Of a stretch of DNA of 40,599 nt, positions 17,616 through 25,213 are shown one piece after another. Numbering within the stretch: position 1 is the stretch's first letter; each line of letters starts with the position of its first letter. Below the pieces are notes generated by a model. That model was not told the origin of the DNA, did not search any database, and was given only the letters and a program-made list of their open reading frames with translations. Both the position numbers and the translations under genes were made by a program. This stretch comes from RYN-428 sp035695715 (GTDB lineage Bacteria > Planctomycetota > Phycisphaerae > Tepidisphaerales > Tepidisphaeraceae), in NCBI GenBank assembly GCA_035695715.1, contig DASRRM010000412.1:1-40599 (forward strand). Reading direction: 5' to 3'.

Positions 17616-20600
17616 CTACGCACTGGCCAGCAGTCGCTTTCGCGCGTTTTCAAATTCCTCGGCGGTCAGGATGCCCTGATCGCGCAATGACGCCAGTTTC
17701 GCCAGGTCACTTTGAACCGTGCGCGATTTTGCCGCCGCCGGGGATTTTTCCGGCGCCTTTTTCTCCGCGGCGACAACAACTTGTTTCGGCTCGGCATGCC
17801 TGGCAGCCGGCGCGGAAACAGCGGCGGCCGGGTGCGCTGGCGCGGTTTCCGGCGCCGGTGCGTTCTTCTGGCGGTCGTACGCCTGCCGCATCAAATTTCG
17901 CAAAACCATCAGGCACGGCTCGGGCTCCATGAATGAAGCCGGCATGCGCAGATAGACCGTTTTTTCGTCGATCACCCGCAGCGTGCCCGGCGCGCCGGTC
18001 AGGGCGGCTTGCGCCTTTTGGGCATCGGACACCGTCATCACCACGTCCGGCGGCTTGCGGATGATGCTGTTGATGCCAAACATCTGCGCCAGTAGCCTAA
18101 GCTCGGTCAGCGCGAAGAAAACGATTGCCTGCCGGGGCGGTTCGCCGAAGGCGTCCTGCATGTCTTGCTCGAGCATTTGCAGCATGTCCAGATCCGAGCA
18201 GCGCGTCAGACGGCGATACAGGTCCATGCGCTGGCGGTCGCCGGGGATGTAGGTCTTGGGCAAAAATGCGGTGATGTTAATGTCGACGTGCGCCTCGGGG
18301 GCGGCGGCCTTGGGCTCGTTTTTCAACTGGCGTGTCGCCTCTTCCAAAAGCTGGCAATACATTTCGTAGCCAACCGTGGCGATGTGGCCCGATTGTTCCG
18401 GCCCGAGAATGTTTCCCGCGCCGCGAAGTTCCAAATCGCGCATGGCGATTTTGAAACCTGCGCCCAAATGACTGTATTCCTCAATAGCCTTGAGCCGTTT
18501 GGCGGCGACTGGCGTGACCGGGCGGTCGGCTGGAAGCAGCAAATAGCAATACGCGCGATGCTTCCACCGCCCTACCCGCCCGCGAAGCTGGTGGAGCTCG
18601 CTGAGGCCGAAACGGTCGGCGTTGTTGATGATGATCGTGTTGGAATTGGGAATATCCAGGCCCGATTCGATGATGGTCGTGCAGACCAGAATATCCGCCT
18701 CATGGCGGATGAATTTCAGCATCGCGTCTTCCATTTCCCCTTCACCCATCTGGCCGTGCCCGATGATGATGCGCGCTTCGGGAACGAGCTGCTGAATCTC
18801 ATCTGCCATCTCGGTGATGTTCTGCACGCGGTTGTGAACGAAGTAGACCTGCCCTTCGCGATTGAGCTCGCGCATGATGGCGGCCTTCACGCGCTGGCGG
18901 TCGAAGGACATCACTTCCGTGACCACGCTTCGCCGGTCCTGCGGCGCGGTGGTGAGCGAGCTGATGTCGCGCAGGCCGACCATCCCCATGTGCAGCGTTC
19001 GCGGGATTGGCGTGGCCGACATGGTCAATACATCCACCATTTTGCGCATTTGCTTCAATCGCTCTTTATGCGTCACGCCAAAGCGCTGCTCTTCATCAAT
19101 AACCACCAGCCCCAGGTCGGTAAATTTAATATCCTTGCTGAGCAGGCGGTGAGTGCCGATGAGAATGTCAATTTCCCCCTTGCCCAGCCGCGAAACAGTG
19201 GCTTTTTGTTCGCGCGTGGTGCGGAATCGGCTGATACTGTCGATCTCGAACGGATAATTCACCATCCGCTCTTTAAACGAGCGGTAATGCTGCTCGGCCA
19301 AAACCGTCGTCGGCACCAGCACCGCTACCTGCTTCCCCGCCTCGACGACTTTGAACGCCGCCCGCATGGCCAACTCGGTTTTGCCGTATCCCACGTCGCC
19401 GCACAGGAGCCGGTCCATCGGCCGCCGCTTTTGCAGATCCTGCTTGATCTCCTCGGCGCTGGTGACCTGGTCCGGCGTTGGCTCATACGGGAATTCGGCC
19501 TCGAATTCGCTCTGCCAATCGGTATCGGCGGGAAACGCCGTCCCCTGCTCGGCGGCCCGCGCCGCTTGTATTTCCAACAGCTCGGCGGCCATGTCCATCA
19601 CCGCCTCGGCCACCCGCGCCTTTTGCTTCTCCCACGAGCCGCTGCCCAATCGCGACAACTGCGGCGTACCCGAAAACCCGCCGACATACTTCTGAATCAG
19701 ATTGATCCGCGACGCCGGCACGTGCAGCGTCGCGTTCTCGGCAAAGCGCAGCGTGAGATATTCTTCATTTGTGCCATCCTTGGAGATGGTTTTCATCCCC
19801 ATGAACCGCGCGATGCCATGGGCCACGTGAACGACATAGTCGCCATCCTTCAAATCCAGAAACGAATCCACCGGCCGTCCCGCAATCACCTTCTTCACTC
19901 GCCGCCGCTGCTCGTAACGGTGGAAGAGCTCGTGATGGCCGAGGAGGGCCTGCGGCTTCGCCGAAGACGACGCGGAGACACGGGGACGCGGCGACGCAGA
20001 GATGGAATCCGGCGTTTGCTCTATTCCCCGCGTCTCCGTGTCCCCGCGTCCCCGTGTCTCTTCGCCCCCCGCGTCCCCCACAAACCCCCGATGCAAATAT
20101 CCAATCGGAATATGCACCCTCTTCGACAACCCCGCCTCTGCCTGTTCCAGCAATTCGCCAAAGCGCTGCGCCTCCCCGGCGTTTTCGCAGAAAACCGTCA
20201 CCTCGTGCGTCGTGGTCAGCTCGGCCAATTCGCCGATGGCTTTCTTCGCCTCGGTTTCAAATCGCTGCAACGAGCGGATCGGCAGGCGAACCTGCGGCAC
20301 TTCCTTCCCGCCGATCAAACTGTCGATGGCCGTCGTTCCCTGGTCGAATTGGCTCAGCTCCAGCCGGGTGAATTGGCCGATCTGGCGCAGGAGTGCCGAC
20401 AGCGGATAAATCCCCTTTTGCTCCGGCAATCGGTCGAGATAAGCCCGCGCCTGTTCGGCGATTTCCAGCGGCGCCCACAGCACCACAATCGTCTCGGCAG
20501 GCATGTAATTGAACAGGCTGACCGATTCGCCGGTGTCGGGAAGCTGTCCCTTTATATCGATGATGCGGAGCGACTGCATGGCGTCGAGCGAACCCATGCT

Positions 20601-21278
20601 GTCCAGGTCGAACCGCTTGATCGATTCGATCTGGTCGCCAAAAAAATCGATGCGCGCGGTCAGGCCGACCTCATCCTGTGAATTTTCGAAATCGCCGGGA
20701 AGGTAAATGTCGATGATCCCGCCGCGCACCGCAAAATCCCCCGGCACCTCCACCTGCTCCAGCCGGTTGTACCCATGTTCGCTCAGCCAAACGATCAACT
20801 TTTCCGGCTCAAGATCCGTCCCCGGCTTGAGATTCAGCATGAGCTGCCCAAGCTGCTTTCGCGACGGAATCGACTGCATGAGCGCCTGCGCCGGCGCAAC
20901 CAGCATCGCGTCGGCGGCAACGCCCGCCGCGTATCGGCTGATAAGCGTCATGCGATTGGCGACCTGCTCATCAGAAAGCTTCCCAAGATTCCCGCCCAGT
21001 TCCAACGCCGCCAAAACATCCGGCCGGGCCCCGGAAAACAGCCCAATATCATCCGCCAGATCATCCGCCTCATCGAGATGCCCGCAGACAACGACAATCG
21101 GCCGCCGCAGCTCGGCGCGCAGCGATGCCACGACCGCCGCCACGCTGCTGCCCCACATGCCGGAGGCGGTAGCCGCCCCGGCATCGGCGAGTGTGCGGGC
21201 GAGATTTTGCAACGGGCGCGCAGCGACAAGCCGCCCGATGGTGTCAGGGAGGGTGGTGGAAGCCATAAGTGCTTTCAT
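17616..21278 (-). CDS. mfd: transcription-repair coupling factor Mfd with C-terminal SHOCT-like extension
   Basis: ATP-driven translocase that removes stalled RNA polymerase from damaged DNA and recruits UvrA. The 1220-residue protein has the UvrB-like N-terminal part (1 to about 400), the RNA-polymerase-interacting CarD-like domain (about 475-545, GDYVVHVAHGIARFMG), the RecG-like motor with Walker A GDVGYGKTE (about 626-634), DEEQRFGV (about 727) and SATPIPRTLH, and the TRCF C-terminal domain (about 990-1090). Two oddities: residues about 404-440 are encoded by a heptameric foldback repeat in frame, and the protein ends in a Pro/Ala-rich linker plus a 30-residue SHOCT-like segment, LAKLASLRDQGILTAEEFE. 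Both lie outside the catalytic core. The start may be Met1 or Met5. Confidence 0.96.
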   Translation of the reverse strand: MKALMASTTLPDTIGRLVAARPLQNLARTLADAGAATASGMWGSSVAAVVASLRAELRRPIVVVCGHLDEADDLADDIGLFSGARPDVLAALELGGNLGKLSDEQVANRMTLISRYAAGVAADAMLVAPAQALMQSIPSRKQLGQLMLNLKPGTDLEPEKLIVWLSEHGYNRLEQVEVPGDFAVRGGIIDIYLPGDFENSQDEVGLTARIDFFGDQIESIKRFDLDSMGSLDAMQSLRIIDIKGQLPDTGESVSLFNYMPAETIVVLWAPLEIAEQARAYLDRLPEQKGIYPLSALLRQIGQFTRLELSQFDQGTTAIDSLIGGKEVPQVRLPIRSLQRFETEAKKAIGELAELTTTHEVTVFCENAGEAQRFGELLEQAEAGLSKRVHIPIGYLHRGFVGDAGGEETRGRGDTETRGIEQTPDSISASPRPRVSASSSAKPQALLGHHELFHRYEQRRRVKKVIAGRPVDSFLDLKDGDYVVHVAHGIARFMGMKTISKDGTNEEYLTLRFAENATLHVPASRINLIQKYVGGFSGTPQLSRLGSGSWEKQKARVAEAVMDMAAELLEIQAARAAEQGTAFPADTDWQSEFEAEFPYEPTPDQVTSAEEIKQDLQKRRPMDRLLCGDVGYGKTELAMRAAFKVVEAGKQVAVLVPTTVLAEQHYRSFKERMVNYPFEIDSISRFRTTREQKATVSRLGKGEIDILIGTHRLLSKDIKFTDLGLVVIDEEQRFGVTHKERLKQMRKMVDVLTMSATPIPRTLHMGMVGLRDISSLTTAPQDRRSVVTEVMSFDRQRVKAAIMRELNREGQVYFVHNRVQNITEMADEIQQLVPEARIIIGHGQMGEGEMEDAMLKFIRHEADILVCTTIIESGLDIPNSNTIIINNADRFGLSELHQLRGRVGRWKHRAYCYLLLPADRPVTPVAAKRLKAIEEYSHLGAGFKIAMRDLELRGAGNILGPEQSGHIATVGYEMYCQLLEEATRQLKNEPKAAAPEAHVDINITAFLPKTYIPGDRQRMDLYRRLTRCSDLDMLQMLEQDMQDAFGEPPRQAIVFFALTELRLLAQMFGINSIIRKPPDVVMTVSDAQKAQAALTGAPGTLRVIDEKTVYLRMPASFMEPEPCLMVLRNLMRQAYDRQKNAPAPETAPAHPAAAVSAPAARHAEPKQVVVAAEKKAPEKSPAAAKSRTVQSDLAKLASLRDQGILTAEEFENARKRLLASA
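19960..20066. repeat. heptameric foldback repeat inside mfd
   Basis: Left arm 19960-19997 and right arm 20026-20066 are complementary variants of ACGCGGA/GACACGG/GGACGCG-type 7-base units. The insertion keeps the mfd frame and adds a Thr/Arg/Ser/Pro-rich stretch to the linker between the UvrB-like region and the polymerase-interaction domain. Confidence 0.8.
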
Positions 21279-21346
21279 CTTAGCGCCGATCGTTGAACGC
21301 TTCCAGCGAAAGCGCGGTAGAATTTAGAACGATTCACGGCAATGCC

Positions 21347-21730
21347 ATGGGAATAGATTTTCTTGACATCATGTTTCGCCTGGAGAAGAAGCTGAACGTC
21401 AGAGTCGGCCGCGACGACGGCCCGGCGCCGCGAACGGCAAACATCGGTGAGACAACCGCCGGGCAACTTGCCGATTGGTTTGACAAGATCCGGAAAAAGA
21501 ATTTTTCCGGAAAAGCGCGCCGCGTGGAACAATCGCTCCACTGCCTCAATTGCGCCGCCGATCTACGCGGCATCCCGACGCACGGCTTTTGCCGCGCCTG
21601 CGGCCGGGAGATCAGCGACGAGGAATATGCCTGGCGCATCGTGCGCGAAGTGTTGATAGACGTGCTGGCGGTGGATGAGGATGAGGTTCATCGCGATGCG
21701 CGGTTGATCAAGGATTTGGGGACGAGTTGA
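21347..21730 (+). CDS. acyl-carrier-protein-like protein with zinc ribbon, apparently circularly permuted
   Basis: 127 residues from the ATG at 21347. Residues 1-45 (MGIDFLDIMFRLEKKLNVRV and on to TAGQLADWF) resemble the second half of an acyl carrier protein, from the phosphopantetheine site through helix 4. The middle is a zinc ribbon, CLNC...CRAC with 13 residues between the pairs. The end, VLAVDEDEVHRDARLIKDLG followed by TS, resembles the first half of an acyl carrier protein up to the DLG that precedes the modified Ser. The Ser of the DSL motif is replaced by Gly at the N-terminal junction. It is divergent from mfd, with no partner nearby. Function is unknown; the alignment was made by eye. 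Confidence 0.75.
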   Translation: MGIDFLDIMFRLEKKLNVRVGRDDGPAPRTANIGETTAGQLADWFDKIRKKNFSGKARRVEQSLHCLNCAADLRGIPTHGFCRACGREISDEEYAWRIVREVLIDVLAVDEDEVHRDARLIKDLGTS

Positions 21731-21856
21731 ATTGCGCAGTCTCCGTCCAGAATCAGGAATCAGGTCGCCGTAGTTTAACGGGACGGTCTGTGTGCGGCAG
21801 AGGAGTGAACTGCGTTTGGACAAAACAATCCGCCAGCAGTATTATATGTATCCCAA

Positions 21857-22963
21857 ATGATAACGCGACTCTATGCACACAACTTCCGATGTTACCAGAA
21901 CTTTTCTTTTGATCTGACGGACAAACATGCCGCCCTTATCATCGGCAAGAATGGCTCTGGAAAGTCGACGTGCCTTCATGTGCTCTTCGTCCTTCAACGT
22001 ATCGCGCGGGGGACAAGCAGGCTTAAGGATCTTATTTCTTCGGCTGACTTTTGTCGGTTTATCTCATCCCAGAAACCCACCAGCACACCACAAATTCGCT
22101 TCGAAGTTGATCTCCAATTGAAGGACCGAAAGTACAGCTATGTTCTTGCCCTTGAGATGCCCGAAAGCTTTCGTGAAGTGAGAGTCGTCGAAGAAAGTCT
22201 ATCAGTCGATGGAACAGCGGTGTTCACACGTAAACTTGCCCAAGTCACCCTCCGCGCTACGGCTTCATTCAATGTCGACTGGCACATCATCGCGCTAACT
22301 GTGATAAACGAGCGGCCACCCGGGAACGCGATTCAGACTGTCCGCGATTTCCTTGCGTCAACTATTTTGCTGACACCTGAGCCCAGCCGCATGACCGGGT
22401 ATTCCGACGTTGCCGAACTCCAAATCGACGTGACGGCCTCCAATATCGCATCTACACTTCGCGCGCTGCTGGAGCAAAAGCCCGCCGCCTATTCCGTGCT
22501 CGACAAGCATATCCGCGAGCGCATTGCAGACTTCTCTTCGCTGGAGTTCACCGAAAGGGGTGAGAGTGGAAAGCAGCTCATTGTCAAATTCGACCGGACC
22601 GAGCCGCTGGACTTCAGCATGCTTTCCAGCGGCGAGAAATGCTTTGCCCTCGCCGCGGTTATCCTCGCCGTGCAGGACAAGATTGGGTCGGTTTTCTGCA
22701 TGTGGGATGAGCCTGACAACCACCTCGCCCTTACCGAAGTCAATCAATTCGTTGCCGGCCTACGGAAGATTGCCAGCCGGGGTGAAGCACAGCTTATCGT
22801 CACATCACACAATCCAGAGGCGATCCGGGCATTCTCTGATGAAAATACTTTCGTCTTCTTGCGGCCCACTCATGACACCCCTACCCAGGTGCGACGTCTC
22901 GGTAGTTTCCAGTACACGGGAAGCCTGGTCGATGCGCTGATTGAAGATGAACTTATTGGGTGA
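21857..22963 (+). CDS. ABC/RecF-type AAA ATPase, probable defence ATPase
   Basis: 368-residue cytoplasmic ATPase of the AAA_15/AAA_21 (RecF/OLD-like) type. It opens MITRLYAHNFRCYQNFSFDL, typical of SMC/RecF-like proteins. Walker A is GKNGSGKST (30-38), the ABC signature LSSGEK (256-261), Walker B FCMWDEP with Asp284/Glu285, and switch His318 in TSHNPEA. There is no long coiled coil, so it is compact. Its stop is three bases before the next ATG, so the two genes are surely co-expressed. Codon use is visibly less GC-biased than in mfd or trpD, which suggests recent transfer. ATPases of this class next to a Toprim-like or nuclease gene recur in anti-phage systems (OLD, Gabija, PARIS, Septu). The exact family is not recognised. 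Confidence 0.88.
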   Translation: MITRLYAHNFRCYQNFSFDLTDKHAALIIGKNGSGKSTCLHVLFVLQRIARGTSRLKDLISSADFCRFISSQKPTSTPQIRFEVDLQLKDRKYSYVLALEMPESFREVRVVEESLSVDGTAVFTRKLAQVTLRATASFNVDWHIIALTVINERPPGNAIQTVRDFLASTILLTPEPSRMTGYSDVAELQIDVTASNIASTLRALLEQKPAAYSVLDKHIRERIADFSSLEFTERGESGKQLIVKFDRTEPLDFSMLSSGEKCFALAAVILAVQDKIGSVFCMWDEPDNHLALTEVNQFVAGLRKIASRGEAQLIVTSHNPEAIRAFSDENTFVFLRPTHDTPTQVRRLGSFQYTGSLVDALIEDELIG

Positions 22964-22966
22964 AGC

Positions 22967-23458
22967 ATGGCTGCCACAAAATTCCTGCCTCACGTTGTGC
23001 TGATCCCAGAGGACAAAAAGGATGAGGACATTGCCAATGGGTTTCGAGACTATTTCGCCGTTGATGAAACGCGCTTTGAGATTCGCAACGTCGCCGGGGG
23101 CTGGCGTAAAGTTTTGGCTGCCCTGATCGAGCCAGAGAAGGCAAGACTTTATAAGTACCCGGAACGCAAGCTGATCTTACTCATTGATTTTGACAATGAA
23201 TTCGATACACGCTTTGCCCAGTTCCAGAATGAAATTCCTTTCGAGCTAAAAGATCGCGTATTTGTCATCGGATCGATGCATACGCCAGAGAAACTCACCA
23301 CCGCAACCCGGCTCTCTCCCGAAAAGATCGGCAAGAAGCTGGCCGAGGAGTGTGATCTAGGCAATTCCGCCCTCTGGGCGCATGAACATCTTCGCCACAA
23401 CGCGCCTGAAGTCGCACGCCTTCACAAATTTGTGCGGAGTATCTTGTTCACGCAGTAG
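22967..23458 (+). CDS. small Toprim-like protein, putative effector of the adjacent ATPase
   Basis: 163 residues. Near the N-terminus, VVLIPEDKKDED (Glu15, Asp19, Glu20) is followed at 68-80 by KLILLIDFDNEFD (Asp74, Asp76, Asp80). An acidic residue after a first strand, then a hydrophobic strand ending in DxD, is the Toprim/DUF4276/DUF4435 pattern of metal-dependent nucleases or their inactive relatives. A conserved-looking C-terminus, LWAHEHLRHNAPEVARLHKF, may bind the ATPase. Proteins of the DUF4276 group are usually near 200 residues, so this is short. It follows the ATPase gene by three bases. A nuclease role is inference; it could also be a regulatory or structural partner. Confidence 0.8.
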   Translation: MAATKFLPHVVLIPEDKKDEDIANGFRDYFAVDETRFEIRNVAGGWRKVLAALIEPEKARLYKYPERKLILLIDFDNEFDTRFAQFQNEIPFELKDRVFVIGSMHTPEKLTTATRLSPEKIGKKLAEECDLGNSALWAHEHLRHNAPEVARLHKFVRSILFTQ

Positions 23459-23602
23459 TCCTAGCGGGGTGATTATTCTCCGGGCGATGCGCCGGTGTAA
23501 AGCGAAATGGCGGGAACATCATGATGAATTACATACACCCGTCCGCCGGGGACTGTCCGTATTGAGCCGTATTGCGGCCAAGGTGGGCTTTCATTTGGGG
23601 GC

Positions 23603-23899
23603 CTATCCCCCCGCGATTGCCCCAATAATAATAAACGCCTCCTCCCCCTTCGCCACTTTTTCCGGCAATACCGCATCCGGCGAATCGTTCGACAGATCCT
23701 CCTCGCAGGCGAAGAACCTTACCAGTGGCCGGCGTTTTTGGGTGATGTGGTCGCGCATGGTGCCGCAAAGCATCGGGTATTTTGCCTCGATGGCATCGAG
23801 GATGGTGCGCTGCGTGACGGGACCGGGAACGTCGAGCGTGATTTCGCGATCAACGTTCGCCAGCGTGCGAAGATGGGCGGGCAGGACGACTTTTATCAT
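23603..23899 (-). CDS. MoaD/ThiS-family beta-grasp protein ending in Gly-Gly
   Basis: 98 residues with a ubiquitin-like beta-grasp pattern: VVLPAHLRTLANVDREITLD, then a helix (TQRTILDAIEAKYP), and EEAFIIIGAIAGG at the very end. The terminal Gly-Gly is the site adenylated and thiocarboxylated in MoaD and ThiS, and conjugated in archaeal SAMPs, so it could carry sulfur or act as a modifier. The ATG at 23899 overlaps the last codons of the BNR-repeat gene by four bases, indicating translational coupling. No moaE, thiG or thiF gene is nearby, so involvement in molybdopterin or thiamine synthesis is not supported by context. Gene symbol withheld. Confidence 0.88.
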   Translation of the reverse strand: MIKVVLPAHLRTLANVDREITLDVPGPVTQRTILDAIEAKYPMLCGTMRDHITQKRRPLVRFFACEEDLSNDSPDAVLPEKVAKGEEAFIIIGAIAGG

Positions 23900-25053
23900 G
23901 GCAGGGCCTGCACTTCGACGGAGACCACGGCGGGAAGATCGCGGACAATTGGCGTCCAGGTGTCGCCGGCGTCGCTGGAGGCGTAGACCTGGCCGCCGGT
24001 GGTGCCGAAGTAGACGCCGCAGGGGTCGAGGGAGTCGACCGCCATCGAATCGCGAAGGACGTTCACGTAACAATCCTGCTGCGGCAGGCCGCGGGTCAGC
24101 GGCTCCCATTCGTCGCCGCCGGTGCGGCTGCGGTAGACGCGAAGTTTTCCCTCCGGCGGATAATGCTCCGAATCGCTCTTGATCGGCACAACATAAATCG
24201 TCTCCGGCTCGTGGGCGTGAACGTCAATCGGAAAACCAAAATCGGTTGGCAAATTGCCGCTGATCTCGCGCCACGATTCGCCGGCGTCATCGCTGCGCAT
24301 CACATCCCAATGCTTCTGCATGAACAGCACATCGGGCTTGGCCGGATGCATGGCAATGCGATGCACGCAATGGCCCACCTCGGCGGTGGGGTTCGGCATG
24401 AATTCCGAGCGCAGGCCGCGATTGATCGGCTTCCAGGATTTGCCGCCGTCGTCAGTGCGAAATGCGCCGGCGGCGGAAATGGCGATGAAAATGCGCTCGG
24501 GATTCTTCGGGTCGAGCAGGATGGTATGCAGGCACATGCCGCCCGCACCCGGCTGCCACTTTGGGCCTTGGGCGCTGCGCAGGCCGGGCAATTCCTTCCA
24601 GGTATGCGCGCCGTCGGTGGTTTGAAAAATGGCGGCGTCTTCAACGCCGGCGTAAACGCTATCCGGATCGGTGAGGGATGGCTCCAGATGCCAGACGCGC
24701 TTGAATTCCCAGGGGTGCGGCGTGCCATCGTACCACATGTGCGTGCCGGGATTCCCCTCGTAGGCGAATTTGTTGCTTTCGCCCTTTGGCATTCCCTCCG
24801 GCGTTTTTTGCAGGCCGCCGCCGGGCGTTTCCCAGGTTTTGCCGCCATCGCTGGAGCGCTGGATGATCTGCCCGAACCAACTGCTGGACTGCGAGGCGTA
24901 GATGCGATTGGGATCGACGGATGAGCCTTTGAGGTGATAGATTTCCCATCCGCCAAAATGAGGGCCGCTGACGTCCCATTTCTGGCGTTTGCCGTCAGAG
25001 GTGAGGATGAAAGCGCCCTTCCGCGTGCCGACAAGTACCCGAACGCCGCTCAT
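23896..25053 (-). CDS. BNR/YVTN-repeat beta-propeller protein (exo-alpha-sialidase-like)
   Basis: 385 residues from the ATG at 25053, with AAGGAG seven bases upstream. The protein starts GVRVLVGTRKGAFILTSDG and carries repeated Asp-box motifs SSDGGKTWE, TTDGAHTWKE, RTDDGGKSWK, RSDDAGESWRE, RSRTGGDEWE and SSDAGDTW, which define a six- or seven-bladed propeller of the BNR/sortilin/sialidase type. There is no signal peptide, so it is predicted cytoplasmic, unlike secreted sialidases. A sialidase catalytic set is not evident, so the enzyme name would be misleading. It overlaps the MoaD-like gene by four bases. A longer upstream frame exists but crosses the divergent promoter region. Confidence 0.88.
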   Translation of the reverse strand: MSGVRVLVGTRKGAFILTSDGKRQKWDVSGPHFGGWEIYHLKGSSVDPNRIYASQSSSWFGQIIQRSSDGGKTWETPGGGLQKTPEGMPKGESNKFAYEGNPGTHMWYDGTPHPWEFKRVWHLEPSLTDPDSVYAGVEDAAIFQTTDGAHTWKELPGLRSAQGPKWQPGAGGMCLHTILLDPKNPERIFIAISAAGAFRTDDGGKSWKPINRGLRSEFMPNPTAEVGHCVHRIAMHPAKPDVLFMQKHWDVMRSDDAGESWREISGNLPTDFGFPIDVHAHEPETIYVVPIKSDSEHYPPEGKLRVYRSRTGGDEWEPLTRGLPQQDCYVNVLRDSMAVDSLDPCGVYFGTTGGQVYASSDAGDTWTPIVRDLPAVVSVEVQALP

Positions 25054-25213
25054 TGATTTCTCCTTGAATCGCAATGTGTTGGCCTGATGATAATCGAGGA
25101 TTTGCGACATGTCACACAAATCGGCCAATTCCGATCTCAACCCCGGTCGGCCAACCGAGATACAATGAGATGTTGGTAAACCGTGACCTGCAGTTGTGCG
25201 TAGTGTTAAATCC

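Noticed and set aside
18165..20681. An 838-codon open frame on the plus strand opposite mfd
   Set aside because: It is the antisense shadow of a GC-rich gene; its product is Arg/His/Leu-rich with no family resemblance, while mfd on the other strand is unmistakable.
21763..21820. tRNA-like stretch (GTAGTTTAACGGGACG resembling a D-arm) before the ATPase gene
   Set aside because: No acceptor stem, no proper T-arm and no U33 in the would-be anticodon loop. At most a decayed tRNA fragment at the border of the imported pair.
23459..23602. Possible remnant coding sequence between the Toprim-like and MoaD-like genes
   Set aside because: A short minus-strand frame ends in a plausible protein-like tail but has no start, ribosome site or recognisable family; I treat the 144 bases as a convergent spacer.
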